Of a DNA stretch of 64,000 nt, positions 25,011 to 43,211 are shown one piece after another. Source of the DNA: Musa acuminata AAA Group (taxonomy: Eukaryota; Streptophyta; Magnoliopsida; Zingiberales; Musaceae); contig NC_088330.1 in assembly GCF_036884655.1 (NCBI RefSeq), positions 32,374,501 through 32,438,500 of the forward strand, given 5' to 3'. The notes beneath the pieces were generated by a model. It did no database searches. It was not told where the DNA came from and saw only the letters and a program-made list of their open reading frames with translations. A program made the position numbers and the translations under genes. The stretch's first letter is position 1. Every line of letters begins with the position of its first letter.

Positions 25011-25174
25011 TTCGGTCCGGTTTGAAACCATAACGAGGCCCTATTCTAAGCAACCCGGTCCGGTTCATATGAACCGGCTCACCGCCTTCTTAAGGATCGT
25101 CGTTCCCGTGGGAAGCGTATTACCCCAAACTCCCCTGTGTTGCTCGGTGGTTCCAACGGTGGGGTGCTGCGGCG

Positions 25175-28141
25175 ATGGGGAGGGCGAAGAAAACCCGCAA
25201 ATTTGCGGTCATGAAGAAGATCGTCAGCTCGAAAACCCTCAAGAAGTAAGGGAAACCTTTTCACTCTTCTCGGCCTCTCCTCCAGTCTGTGACCCAAACT
25301 TCCTGCAGGTACAAGGAAGAGATTCTGAACCCTAAGAAGAAGGATCTCGAGAAGGAGAATCTGCCCCGCAATGTGTACGAATTTCTTCATCATATGTTCT
25401 ACGTTTTCGTCCTTGAGTTGCCGTCTAGCTTATTTTTCGATTGATGTTTTGATAGCCCGAGCGTATCTTCGGCGCTGTTCTTTAAATACAACACCGCACT
25501 TGGTCCGCCTTACATGGTCATCGTGGATACCAATTTTATCAACTTCTCCATACAAAATAAGGTGACCCTCGTTATAGTGTTTGCGTCCTTGGATGTTGAT
25601 TGTTTTATCTGAACTAAAAGTGAGTAATTTGGTTTTCTATGCCTCAAAAGATTGTTTTTTTTAATGGTAAATGTCTTGATCATGGGCCAATATTTGTGGA
25701 TCCTTTGTTTTGCAACGTAGTCGACCAAGGCTAAGGGCTCAGTTGTTACCTTCAGATTGTATGGAATCCCCTAGATCGGTTCCTTTGCAGTAGGTGGTAG
25801 TTAGTGTCTGTCTGCGAATCATAGCCCCTGATGGACATATGGGTGATATCGCTACTTGTCTTATAGCCATCAAATAAGAAAATTGAATTTACAGTTTTGA
25901 ACTGGTTTTTGTTTAGAGATTAGTGTCGACCGGCTAGGTTTACATTCTAATGAGCGGCCTTTAGTTCAGACATGGCAGGTTTTAGTGGAAACCAGGAAAG
26001 TAGATATGAATGAAATTATTCCAGTGTTGTATCAGCCCAATAGTTACAAGGCAAAATATATCTCGTCTTGTAAGCCTTAAGATTACCAATGCTAGGAGGT
26101 TTTCATTCTCGATGACTTTCATATTTGTTCCATCTTATCAGTTTTTGTTAGTAGCTGGTCTTTAATGCTGCCAACTATGTATTCCTAAATAACAAGTATG
26201 GTATTCCAATTTTCATGGAAATTTGATTGTAGTAATTAACAGAAGAAAATTAGCCTAATGATCTTTCTGGAAGTATAAGCATTTGACATGTAGTTTTTGT
26301 ATTAGATATGGTCATATCTAGCAAAGATTATAGGGACTCAAAGTGTTTTTTGTATTTAATAATGCATATCCTTTTGCAGTGTAGGGATTTTTTAGAACCT
26401 TCTCTGAAGTTTGAAAACAGTGTCTTAGTGTTTCTGTTTCTTATGAAGGGTGATGGTTAATCAAAATCTACTGGCACCTGTTAATTTCTTTTGAAAAGAC
26501 AAGTCTCATTGCTTCCTCACTGGCCTTTCTAAACCAAACAAATAATGATTGGCAAAGTCTATAGCAAAAGCCTTTTATATAGTAATGCAGATTATTGTTC
26601 AATTCAATTTCAACTATGATTGACATATGGAAGAAAATAGGGCGTCAAGTCAGTCAACAATCTAATACTTGCAAAAATTTGTAGTTGAAGTTCATCATAG
26701 ATGTCTCAGTTTCATCCCAAGTTTGTAAAACACGTTTTTGCTGTAGGAAAATATGTTATTTTCTATTGATTCTTGCTCATGGCTGATTCCTTTTTCAATT
26801 GTTTTAGTTGGATTTGGAGAAGGGCATGATGGATTGCCTTTATGCAAAATGTAAGTTGGCTTTTGGATGACAATGGTTTTTCCTTTTTTTATTCTTTAGT
26901 CAGTCATAGGATTGTCTGGTTCATTTTAGCAGCTTGATTTCTTTTCTTATTTTTATTTTATTTTTTTCCTTGTTTGTGTTGTAGGCACTCCTTGCATTAC
27001 TGACTGCGTGATGGCTGAGCTTGAAAAGTTGGGACAGAAATATCGTGTAGCTTTACGGTAATCTTTCTCATGAGTGCTTTATGAACCACTATTTAACTTC
27101 TTAAAAACTTCATTTTCCATGTACTTTTACCTATAATTCAAGTAGATATAAGATCAATTTTTTTTCTGTTTCTCCTACAGTATTGCAAAAGATCCTAGGT
27201 TTGAAAGGCTACCTTGCACACATAAAGGGACTTATGCTGATGACTGCATTGTTGACAGGGTTACTCAGGTATTGTAATACATATTGCACTTTGATATGGT
27301 AACTTGCTTTCTTACATTTGCTGTATGATTATCTTCGTTTCATGTAATTTCTTGTGCAAGTTATATGGTATACTGTGTTAAATTTCAATCTTTCACCTAA
27401 ATTCTTCTGGAACTTCCCATTTACGTATGAACTTGCTATAGTTCTTTTTCCTTGGTGAATAGGTAAAGTATTTTTTGCAACTAAGGAGAGGCAAAGAATA
27501 AATGTTCTAAAACGTCAGTCGCGACACTTGATATTACAGTAATAGTGAAATTAAAGTATATATTAAATATTAAATTCAAATTCTAGACAGCTATGGAGAT
27601 ATCCTATTGTTATGAAGTTGTTATAATATAAAATATCTCAAACAATAATATCTTGAATGACTACACTATATTTTGGTTTTTTGTAGAGTATCAACTGGTT
27701 GTTGATATCTGAATTATGTATTGTATTGTTCTGTATCAATCTTGTTTCTTTTGTTGAAAGTTTCCTTTTCTTTTTGGAAAAGCACAAGTGTTATATTGTT
27801 GCAACGTGCGATAGAGACTTGAAGCGAAGGATACGCAAGGTATATGCTTTACAGCGAATTTGCAGTTCAGTATCTCGGTGACCTACCAAAGGTTTATAAC
27901 AAACAATATGCATTTTTTTAGATTCCTGGCGTGCCTATCATGTACATCACACGACACAAGTACTCAATCGAGCGGCTACCAGAAGCAACAATCGGTGGAG
28001 GTGAGGGTCATTTTATGTCTTCAGTTAATTGACGTTGTGTTTTTAGTCGACTGCAGCTTCTTGTATTTTTACCACTAATAATTATTTAATCAATAAACTC
28101 TTAAATCCATATTTATGACCTGTGCAGCTCCAAGAATTTGA
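25175..28141 (+). CDS. FCF1: rRNA-processing protein FCF1 homolog (PIN domain), 9 exons
   Basis: Exons: 25175-25245, 25309-25374, 25456-25561, 26808-26850, 26985-27057, 27181-27268, 27783-27839, 27922-28000, 28128-28141. They total 597 nt and 198 residues, the size of human FCF1. The protein opens [17 protein letters not shown], a near-invariant FCF1 start. A PIN domain follows with conserved acidic positions in [28 protein letters not shown] and [14 protein letters not shown]. The tail is [16 protein letters not shown] then APRI. FCF1 is a nucleolar small-subunit processome component, with UTP24 activity cleaving pre-rRNA at sites around the 18S 5' end. All introns are GT-AG and preserve phase. 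The last exon has only 14 coding bases. Site II elements lie upstream. There is no sign of decay. Confidence 0.97.
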
Positions 28142-29018
28142 TGAAGAGTTTCTTCCAGAGAGAACAGAATCGCTTGTTGCCTCCAGCAGAGTTTGCAATT
28201 TCCTGTAGGAACAAACAGAACCGCGTTGTTAGCCAGTGGTGTTAGTCTGGGATGTGCAAGTGATTATTAGAGTCTAGTGAGATTTTGTAATGGAAATTTT
28301 TTTGATTTGTCTGCAATGTTTAAACATTAGCATTATGCATCGAATTCAGAAAGGAATGAAAGTTAGATGTGCCCTTTTTCTGATGTGCATGTAAATTTCG
28401 GTCTATTGGTCCATTTAAATTATGATTCAAAATTCAGATTTTTCAAGGTGTTAATGAGGAGGATCGATGGAGAAAACATCGGCGATTGAAGGGTCCGGGC
28501 TCAACTTACCACCTTAAATTGGTTGCTCGATTGGTTGGGGGTGCTTTTGAGGGGTTAATATCGGGTGGGGGTTTCTGATACGGTTCATTCGACAAGTGCA
28601 GATGAAGGTGAAAAGGGTCAGATTCTATAGTCGGACCCTTTGACTGGTAATATTTTACTTAATAAAAAATATTTTTTTTATTTGGTGAAGATCGATCGAT
28701 GTGGATTGACGATTTCACAGATTGATGTGGTTGAGGACTTTTGTCTGTTTTCCCACGTCAACGATCACCTTCTCCAATTCTTATGCATCTTCCTTCTGCC
28801 ATCTCAGCAGTTCCCATATCAACAGAGTAAGATAAGGTCGATGGAAATAGGCCAGATGGGAGATCTTCGAATTGGAAAGCGATCTGTCCACAAAATTACA
28901 GGAAATAATTGGCCATACACACACAAGACCAAATGCATTGATTGATTCCATCAAAACACTATACGACACATCTTGCCAGGACAGATCACAGATTTCACAT
29001 AGTGAGAAGATACAATTA
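28142..29018. other. Intergenic between convergent FCF1 (+) and BSK remnant (-)
   Basis: This holds the FCF1 3' flank and the downstream side of the BSK pseudogene. Open frames here are short and overlap each other on both strands. No gene is supported. Confidence 0.5.
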
Positions 29019-34152
<5,134 letters not shown>

Positions 34153-35370
34153 CACCACCAATGACGACGACGAGGACTTCAAAGAGCTTCTCCTTTGGCG
34201 ACGGAAACTGTAAGAGAATGGGAAAAAAGTGGGTAGCTTTTCGAGTGATAAAGGGAATAAAGATCTACTGATCTACTTCTCTAAGTGTGGTTGTTTGCTC
34301 TCTCACTCTTTTGTACAACTTGTATAATATATAAACTCTCTCGTCATTCCGTCGAATGAGTAAGCATTAACTGAATACAAGAAAGAAAACTGTATTAGGG
34401 GTACCGAAGACGACTGTTGCTTCCGCTCATTATTTGTTCTTCTTCTTCTTCTTCCGCACGTCTACGAAGATACATTGCTTGATTCTGAATTCCGGGCGAA
34501 CGATGTTGGTCATCACACAGACGTTGATTCGTAGGAAACCAACACATGAACTCATAATCTTCCTAACATCACAAATTGAAATCCTTAATGCAACAAAACC
34601 TTAAGCTCCAGTCGATGGTGCTGCTCTCACTGAATCATGCTAGTTTCTGTTCTCTCTCCTTCGGGTCTGCAGTCTTACGTATACGAGGCTTTATCATAAG
34701 CAAGTTGTGATTAATGAATGCGTGCAGTCGATGTCGGGGAAGACGAAGAGTCCAGCTGAGAAAGGCACTCTGATGATGTCCAACTTTAGCTTTATCAATC
34801 TTGCACAGAATGATGGGATCAATCCATCCAATTATTCTGTTGAGGAAAATTCAAGATTGATATCCTTAACTATACGACGAAATCTCTCTATTTTATTGAG
34901 AGAAATTTTTAGTTCTGTTGAGAAAAATTCTCTCTTCCTGTATGAATAAGAAAGAGACACGTTAATGTATTCAAACTAAAGCTTCTTTAATAAAATTTCT
35001 TCAACAAAGCTGTATCTTCTTTCTTTCCAATATCATAATCTTTCTATCCCTTTTGTTTTATTTTTCCAATCACTCTTTTTATTTAATCTTTTAGATTTTC
35101 TCGTTTTGTTTCGCACTCTTCGTTCTTGTTTACCAATCTGGACTCTAATATAATTTATTAAAAATTCATCAATAATTAGTACGAGTCAAATCGATCAAGA
35201 TAAACTCGAACAATTTAAATTGATATATTGTGAGTTAAATTAGATTGATGGATCAAGATAGATTGATCAAAGGTGGCTTTACGAGCCGATCATAGTTGTT
35301 GACCCGAAGGAAGAACAGAGCCAAATGTTGGCCACTTCTCTCTCTCTCTCTCTGGCGACGAGGGCCTCAA
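34153..35370. other. Intergenic upstream of the BSK remnant
   Basis: A TATA-like stretch near 34323-34335 may be the old BSK promoter, since the minus strand reads TTTATATATTATA. An open frame at 34707-34949 is AT-rich and resembles no family. The interval ends in a CT-rich tract at 35337-35353. Confidence 0.4.
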
Positions 35371-35519
35371 CGAACAAGTAGCCAACTTCAAAAAAAGAGT
35401 AGGTAGTCTCATCTCATATCTCCACCTAAAACTAAGATTCTGTCATCGAACAAGCAGCCAACTTCAAAAAAATAGAGAGTAGGTAGTCTCATCTCATATC
35501 TCCACCTAAAACTAAGATG
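35371..35519. repeat. Tandem duplication of about 70-75 bp
   Basis: CGAACAAGTAGCCAACTTCA (35371) and CGAACAAGCAGCCAACTTCA (35446) start two copies. Both continue through GAGTAGGTAGTCTCATCTC to CACCTAAAACTAAGAT. Copy 2 has a small insertion (TAGAGA-like) after the A run. The near identity suggests a recent event. Confidence 0.88.
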
Positions 35520-36193
35520 CTGAGCGTATGTTCTAAACTCTTTTAACTTATGGTCAAGCTTTCCGACAACAGAATCACATGGAGATTTGACCATAAACAA
35601 ATTGGTCTTCCCTTGAATCATCAACTAGATTGCATCAGCTTTTGTCTTCAGTTGCTACGAGATATTAGTCAATCGTTGTCGGGAAAGTAGCACAAAGTTA
35701 TAACCGCAAACACTCTGAGGGCTGAGTTCGGCCACTAGAATCTCCACATCCAGTTTCTTGTACTCACAGGAAGTTGTGTTCATGAAGGGATCCGACGGGC
35801 TTCACTAATCTTCTATCTTTTCTCGGTCAAAGCTATCGAAATCAGTCCACTATGTATCCTAATCACAATCGTCATTCTTTCACACTACATTTCTTTTTTC
35901 TCCTGCACATCATGATTTTAAGATCAGAGGTTTTCTTTCTTCTTTTCTTTGGCGTAGGACGACTTGCATGGATCTCAAAGTCTTCGTGAGGCCATCATCG
36001 TGACAATAATGGCCTCAGATCATGACCGAGACATTGTATTACCTCAGTACTATGTATTTCGTCAAAAAGAGAAAAAAAAGTTACAATAATCGTAAGAGAG
36101 ACCCCTCGAATTAGGGAGTTGAAAATCCAATGAGAAAATTATACAGTTGACTTGGGTTAGTCTGTCGATGAAACGAGGAGCTTCGAGCATGCA
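35520..36193. other. Intergenic, downstream of expansin-like A
   Basis: No gene is seen. It should hold the 3' UTR of the expansin-like gene next to 36193. Confidence 0.5.
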
Positions 36194-37334
36194 TCACTTC
36201 CAGCCTTCCGTGTGGCCGTTCGAGCATCCGTCTCGAGCAATGTCAGCGATCTGAACCCCTAAGTCGTAGACCGAGCCGATCTTCCAGTGAACCGGCAGGA
36301 CCTCTTTCTGAGCCCAAACCCACTTCCCATCGTAGCCGCCCGTCACCACCATTCTCAGCTGCAGCGGGCCGACCGGCGCTCGGTCGGTGCTCCACACCGG
36401 TCCGTACTCCCTGCTCATGAATTGCCAATTCGACGACCCGACCTGTGAACAAAAAGCGAGGCATTAATACCACTCCGGTCCCGTATGAACCGCCGGCTCA
36501 AATCTCAGGCTGTGACCGTACCTGCGCCACATCCACCGCCACGATGTCAGTCTGACCCCCCTGGTGGAGGAACTTGATGGTCAAAGAGTTTGGCCTTTTG
36601 CTCTTCTCTTCCACCCTAATGGACAAGTTCTTGTTGCTGTACTCACATGGAATCCTGCTTGCAAGAATCAAGAACATTCTGTAGTTCCGATACAACATTG
36701 CTGCCTGACATGATGTCGAAAGAAACAGTGCCCAAGTTTTACCTTTTGTATTCCACATCCACGATGCCAAGTTTCTTCAGCGATTTGGCCATCCCACGTC
36801 GTGCCATGGCGACATAAGCCGGCCTGCTGAGAACCAAGTCGGTGTCGTTGCTCTTGTTGAGGTCCGTAATGATCACTTCGACCCCTCGACTGCTGCATAT
36901 CTTCGTGTTCTTACATCTCACCTGCTTCAAAGAGATCTCAAGATTATTGCTGAGAAACAAAAAGGATGAAGGTTTACATGAGTTATATGTATAATCGCGC
37001 AAGTGAATCTGACCTGGAAACATGCTCCGCAGCCAACCCCGCCTCTGTAAAGAGCAGAGCTTGCAGCAGCAACGTAGCCTCCGCTGAAGCCCAAAGCCAT
37101 GGAGCCATATCCACAAGCCCCAACTACAAGCATAAAACCAATCTAACTTAGTTGCTTCTGCTTTTGGAGCACCGAAGTAAAGAAACACAGTCTGTAGTGC
37201 TGCGATATACCAGATAAAGCGGAGAAGGAGGTGAAGTGGGCAGCCGTGGCTTGATGCACGCACCCGCCACAGGCCGTAGCAGAGGAGAAAAGATGGAAGA
37301 CAAGAAAGAACAGGAAGACAGAGCCACCGCCCAT
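36194..37334 (-). CDS. EXLA: Expansin-like A protein, 5 exons
   Basis: Exons in transcription order: 37334-37211, 37123-37014, 36921-36743, 36654-36522, 36442-36194. They total 795 nt and 264 residues, normal for expansin-like A. A signal peptide ([18 protein letters not shown]) is followed by [13 protein letters not shown], the EXLA-type start of the mature protein. The double-psi beta-barrel domain has [27 protein letters not shown] and [17 protein letters not shown]. The C-terminal CBM63-like domain runs from about [10 protein letters not shown] to GVQIAD, with the family tail [12 protein letters not shown]. Expansins loosen cell walls. EXLA proteins share the two domains but lack proven wall-loosening activity (family knowledge). 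All splice sites are GT-AG and phases agree. The gene looks intact and secreted. Confidence 0.95.
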
Positions 37335-38900
37335 GTCTTGGCTTGGAGAGGAGGTGGAGGAAATGGTGTATGCGAGCTGATCATATAGAGGGGGGGAGGT
37401 GGAGGAAAGCACCGGGTTGCTGATGCAGCGGTTTGAAGTAAAATCCAGGGTGCTGCCCCACATCAAGAACAGTAGAAAACGAACGGCCACAGGGTGGACC
37501 AAAGTACACGGCGGTGCGACACACCAATCGCCGGTGAATTGGTCTTTCACCCCATACGCGAGAACAGAGCAGACCCCTTTTTGACGTATAAATCACTTGG
37601 CGTCTTCCCAGAACCACGTTTGAACTGTTCCTCCGGTATCTCTTTCGTAGGTAAAATTCTCATGGGCGATGTGATCTACTTGGTCTAAACCAGACTGCGA
37701 TTAGGAACAAAATCCGCTCGCCGCCTTGGTTTTCATGTGCACCACCGGTGCTGGCTATATTCATCGATCCTTTTCAGCTTACTCCGGAAGCAACAATCCT
37801 TGTCGAGTCTCAGTCTTCGTGTGGGTTTAAGCCGCTGCCCACAGTAGTGTAGAAAATCTGTAAAAGATTTCAATTTTCTTCTTCATACACGTCTGTATCT
37901 GAATCAGTTCCTCAGATCATTTCATAAGCTTGGTTGGTGAGCCAACGCAGGCATGTTTCCAATTGGCTTAATCCAATTGATGCGCTGGCTTTGACCAAGT
38001 CAAAATATATTTTTTCTATAACTAACAACGTCACGTTAACTGCTAAGTGGGGTGGATAAGCGCCACGAATGGATGACGGGAGGTGAGTCAAGCGATAAGA
38101 ACGAAGAGTTGGCTTTCTTTCCGCAGCAAAAGTGACGGATCTGTCATATGCGATGCATGTGCGTGGAACACACGAGAGGGCAAGTCTTCCCGGACTCACT
38201 ACTGCTCATATGTTTGGGGCCAATAAAGAAGACAAAACAATCCATCTCGGTCCGTCCACATTAGCATATTGAAAAGAGTGATTAATCGCTGCCGTCGATT
38301 GTATATCCACGAAATCATATGGAGCACTGAGATGGATTAAAAAAAATTATGACATATGGAGTATTGAATTTGTAAAAATGATAAATATTAATTTTTTTTC
38401 TTCAAATTAAATAAGATATAATTTAATAATATATGTCAATCAGATTAGTGATAAAATATCAAACAAATCATAAGATAGGATTTGCATGAAAAAAATCTTT
38501 CAACATAAAGAAAAAAATATATCATAAAATCAATCTTTCACTATAAAATAATAAAATTATAAAGTACATACTTTTTACACTAACCAGAAGATATCAAATA
38601 TGATATGAAATCTAGGTTCTCATATCAGTTTTAAGAAAACCAAAAACTAAGCAAAAGAAGAAATCTTAAGGATTAAATCAGAGAACATACCAAAAAATCA
38701 TGATAATTGAAATTAATTTCAGTAATCAATAATTAAATCTTTTTTCTGCCCAAATGAAAGTCTGTTTCTTTCATGTGACACTTTTGTAAGTTTTTTCCAT
38801 ATAACTTTCAGAGTTTTTTAGTTAACCTCATAGGTCCCAATCACTTAAGTCATGACCACCCACCAAATCTTCCCCTGTTGCCCATATGAGGAAAGTCTAC
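37335..38900. other. Upstream region of expansin-like A, then AT-rich DNA
   Basis: 37.34-38.3 kb is the likely promoter side of the EXLA gene. Open frames there are overlapping and unsupported. From 38.3 kb the sequence turns strongly AT-rich and leads into the copia remnant. Confidence 0.45.
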
Positions 38901-40000
38901 ATCCTTGCTATCACTTTACAAGTAATAAATATTTCAAAGGCAATGATTTAATTATCATCATGGATTTACTCAAAATATAATAATTTTATTTTCATTATAT
39001 CTTGAATCCAATGCTACCTTGCATCAATATCAATATGCTTAGATTAAAATAAAAAATAATTTTTTTTTTGGGATAAATAATATTTTGATTCTTACAATAT
39101 AAAAGAAACTTCTCTCGCTTGAGTTTCAACTATTTTTTCAACCATAAGAGTTCTTTATAAGTTTTTGTTGTAGCTATATACTCAAGTTTAGTAGAAGATA
39201 AAGAAATATATTTTTATAATTTTGATTGCCAAGACACTGCTATGAAATATCAAATATAAATGATATCAAATAACTAGACCTAGACTTTCTAGAATCAATA
39301 TCATTAGCTATTTCTGAATCTATGTAGCTAACTAACAAAAAAAATTTAGTGCCAAAGCACAAACATAATTTATAAGTGCATCTAAGACACCTAAAAATCT
39401 TAACTATTGTCCATTTTTTAGGATTGGAGAAAAATCAACTAACCATCAATTGGATAAGCAATACCTCTTCTTGTGTATACCATAACATATATGGAAGAAC
39501 CGTGAGCTACTGAGGCATAAAATACTTTATTTATATCTTATTTATCTTTTTCACTTGTACAATATTATTTCAAGTGGACAATAAACATGATTTGATTTTC
39601 TCATATTAAATTTGTAAGAACCTTTTAGATATATATCTCTTGAGATAACCAAAATTTACTATTTTTTTTATCATGAATAATTCTCATACCCAGAATATGT
39701 TAAGATGGACCCAAGTTTTTTATAGCAAAGGCCTTGCTCAACTCTCCTTTTAGATATGTAATTTTCTTAGTATTATAACTAACAATTGATATGTCATCTA
39801 TTGTATCGCAAGAGAATAATAAAATTATCATTAAAAAAATATCTCATATAAACACAATGATGAGAAGTAGTCTTATCATACCATGATATGTCATAATAGA
39901 ATCAAATGATTTATATTATTGTTATGATGCCTACTTAAGATCACACAAACTCCTTTTCAGCTTGCACATCAGAGTTTTCATACTTTTAACTTTGAATCCC
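38900..40000 (-). mobile_element. Decayed Ty1/copia pol remnant (reverse transcriptase and RNase H)
   Basis: The minus strand, read with frameshifts, gives copia landmarks in order. From about 39960 down they are TSHG/HHCVY-like, the I-DDISIVSYNTKKI equivalent of the RT YVDDMLI box, and LKGELSKAFAIKNLGP with ILGMRI. Near 39475-39280 come VYTRRGIAYPID and IFRCLRCTYKLCLCFG. Near 39290-39180 come IDSEIANDIDSRKSRSSYL and a degenerate STxxEYIA box. Stops and frameshifts are frequent, so it is dead. LTRs were not identified and boundaries are approximate. A 42-bp tandem duplication lies at 39974-40057. Confidence 0.8.
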
Positions 40001-41159
40001 TTAAGTTTTTCAATAGTTTTCATACTTTTAACTTTGAATCCCTCAAGTTTTTCAATGTATATTTCGTTCTTCCGATCATTATGAATAAAATAATTTTCAT
40101 GTCAAGCTATTTAATCTTTAAACTTAAATCGGTAGAACAACTACAGTGATCACAAGGGAGAAAATTTTCTTAAAATTCATATAATTTTTTTTGATCAAAT
40201 CTTTTCACGACCAAACTTACCTTGTATTTAGGGTGTGAGCTATTTTCTTTCTTTTTTTTTTTTCATTCTGACACATATTTGTTCTTTAATATTTTTTTCC
40301 TATTAACTAATTTTACGAAGTCAAATATATGATTCTCATTAAGGATTTCATCTCTTGCATAACATTCAACTGTTTATCTTTTTTGCTTATGTCATATATC
40401 CTTGTTTTATAAATTTTTGGCTCTCCCTTACTAGTAAATAATGTATATTCATAACAATAATAGATTTGAGAAGGTTGTTCATCTTCTCAATTGATGTTGC
40501 ATTTATGATTTTAGAAGGTCTTGCTTAACATGTTCATTAGTATGGTCGTTCACTATGATCTTCTTGTTTATCTTTACTATTATATTGAGATCTATATTAT
40601 ATTATGGGAGGAGGCAATAAACAAATTTATAAGATGTTCATTGAATAACTTTGACTTATGAATTTTCTTTGTAACTCCACTATATTATAATGTCTTTTTT
40701 ATAATATACTTCAAATGATCCTTTATATTTTTCCACCGTTATCATCTTTGATATATTTAAATTATTATTTTTTATTTTTTAATATATATGTTAAAACACT
40801 TAAGTTTATTAAGCTCTTGTTGTTATGATTCCAAGCATAAGTCCAAATCTTTCTGTTCCATATGGGACGTGTCGTGGTCGCCAAGGACGTCTTCTACAGT
40901 CTGTTCGATTGCCATTCGCAAGCAGCTTCCTGTATCAAACACTATTTCATGAAAGAAATGACATCGATGATTCTGTAGAAGACAATGTTCTAAGTCAGAG
41001 TCACACCATACACTAGGATGCCCCATCTTATTTCAGGGATCTCTTTAAGGCTGAGCTACGCTGCCTACCTGTCTTTGGATCACCCAGTAAGAAAGGTGAA
41101 TGAATTGCTCAACTAAATCTAGCAATCACATGGTTTTGCTTCCTTTACAATCTGGCTGC
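40001..41159. other. AT-rich DNA upstream of the copia pol remnant, then SAUR-array flank
   Basis: 40.0-40.8 kb is AT-rich and may be the rest of the same element, but I cannot match motifs. Base composition changes sharply near 40.82 kb, where the non-repetitive SAUR flank begins. No gene is seen. Confidence 0.4.
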
Positions 41160-41486
41160 TGTTTCTTCGACCCAAGTAGACTTGTCGAGTAAGGCAAAGA
41201 AAGGAATTCCCCTGATGAGAGAAGGGAGTCGTTCCTGTTCCTGGGACTGCCAAGGATGTAATGTACGCTGTGGATGAAACAAGGTTCATGGATCCCTTGG
41301 TTTATTCCTCGAGAACCTCATGATTCGACAGCTCCTCAAGGTGTTAGAGAAGTTTGGATCACATTGACATGCAATGCCCTTTTCATGGAGTACTTCATCA
41401 CTTTGCTCAATAGACGCATGTCTAGAGATGTAGAGACGACCCTACTTGCCTTGTTTGATGCAAATCTCTGGCTAGAGAGAAACTAA
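41160..41486 (+). pseudogene. SAUR pseudogene, copy A
   Basis: The order of SAUR motifs is preserved but broken. A start-like segment near 41168 matches PSRLVE without an ATG and with a stop, then comes AKKG. The core follows as MYAVDETRFMDPLV, then frameshifts, then MEYFITLLNRRMSRDVE and a stop. SAUR proteins are small auxin-induced regulators that inhibit PP2C-D phosphatases and activate plasma-membrane H+-ATPases. This copy cannot encode one. It is the oldest-looking of the tandem copies. Confidence 0.8.
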
Positions 41487-42131
41487 TTGTTCAGCGTTAT
41501 CGTGGTTCGAAAGCTCTAATCCATCTACACTCTTTAACCACAATATTTAGCGCCAAGATTCTTCGTTCATAGAAAACAGAGCTGGATCATTGATGAGCCT
41601 CATGCTTACGCAGAACAGGAAAGCTGACTTGAGGAATGTACAATTTGAGAGAACAACATGGATTTCAGCAACAAGCTTTTATTTGAGTCCATTCGACAAG
41701 CTTATTTGCATGTCAAAAGTGTTTAAACCAAAAGGAAATCAGCATATACATCATTATACATCTTATTTAATGCAAGAAGCATCTTTAAGAGAAGGCATGA
41801 AACATGTCGACATGACATCCTCTTTTCTTGAGCAACATCTCGCAAACCTCCTCCTGTTGTCGTAGCCGCTGCTGCATCTTCTTCGTTTGGTTGGGCCACA
41901 GCGCCAATAAATAGCCGAACGAAATGGCATCTTCATACGCAAACCATGTTATCTTCAGCACATCGCATGTCCGTACCGTCCTCGTCCGCAACTCTCATAC
42001 GGAAGTCGCCAGATCTGGCCAGCACATGGCCTTGATCCCTTTCTGCATACTGAAAGCCACAGCTCCGGCTTGAGGTGCGGTTTCTCCAATAAGTAGAGGA
42101 TTCAATACTCTGAGATCCGTAAAGGGTGCTC
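41487..42131. other. Spacer between SAUR copies A and B
   Basis: The last about 130 bases (CTCCGGCTTGAGGTGC, then a CAATAAGTAG box) resemble the segment before copy C at 43.09-43.2 kb, so the promoter was duplicated with the gene. A minus-strand frame at 41785-41991 contains LRQQEEVCEMLLKKRG but has no family match. Confidence 0.5.
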
Positions 42132-42450
42132 ATGTTGAGCCCCAAGAGGCTTGAAGGCAAAGAAAGGAATCCCCTTGATCCAGTGGTGGCCAACGAGGGC
42201 CATTTTGTCGTGTTCACTGTACTAGATGATGCAAGGTTCATGCATGGCTCGCCTGCCATTCCTCAATAGCCGTTTATTTCAGGAGCTCCTCTCCTTGCTA
42301 GCAATGCAGGTTTCATGGAGTACGTCCTCTCCTTGCTCAGTAGACGCAAATCTAAAGAAGTGGAGAGGGCCTTGCTTGCCTCCATGTCTGCAGATCGGTA
42401 CTCAGCGTCTGTGTCAAGTCATCTTGGAAACAAGCAACAACAATGAGTAG
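42132..42450 (+). pseudogene. SAUR pseudogene, copy B
   Basis: It starts ATG with MLSPKRL, then shifts frame. NEGHFVVFTVLDDARFM, then LNSRLFQELLSL and FMEYVLSLLSRRKSKEVERALL are readable only in different frames. It ends near HLGNKQQQ. The mid-domain that is normally EFGLPxxGPITLPCD is largely deleted. Confidence 0.85.
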
Positions 42451-43211
42451 CGTTAACGTAGAGAGATGAAAGGTCTTTTTGACATTCCCAGGCATTATAC
42501 ATTTCTTCTCCCATTTCTTTGATCAAGTAATGATCGATCACTTTCCGACAGTCTTATTACAATCATTCAATCATCACAACGTCTTCGACTCATCCCTACG
42601 CTGCAAGAACACAAGAAGTACCTTTGTAGCACTCACAGAAGCCAACTGACCAACCTACCATCATAGGCAAAATGGTTTCATCTTCTCTCTCCAGTAACCT
42701 ATAGAATTCTTAAGGTGGATGCCATGAATTGTTCTTGAAAAGATTAATATGGAATTACCGATCAAAATAACAAAACAGGAAGAAACCATTCAGTGATATA
42801 TTCAAGACGACAAATGGCATGGAGCGTACATGTTTTTGGATGACCAGAACGAGAGGTGGAACGTCAATGAGTTGCTCAACCAAACCTAAACATATTGCTA
42901 TCATCTTTACTACCTCTAGCAAGATCACATGGCTCTGCTCCCCTTGCAACATGACTTCTTGAGAGGCACAGTGATAGCACACCTCAAATGGTTGAATATA
43001 ATGTCTTATTTGTATATATTGGAGGAGAGGATTTCCTTCGATCATCCAGCGAGATTTCATCGTGCAGTTGAGGAAAACCTATCTGCGATAACACAGCTCT
43101 GGCCTGAGGTGCCGTTCCTGCAATATAAGTAGTCGTCTGCATTTGGTGGTGATCCCAAGTTTCATCACTCTCTGATCTCTAAGGTCTGTTTCCCAAAGAA
43201 GTGCCTGCCCC
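42451..43211. other. Spacer between SAUR copies B and C
   Basis: The part near 42.92 kb (AGATCACATGGCTCTGC) resembles 41.12 kb, and 43.09-43.2 kb resembles 42.02-42.13 kb, marking duplicated flanks. CAATATAAGTAG at 43120-43131 could be the promoter core of copy C. No gene is seen. Confidence 0.5.
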
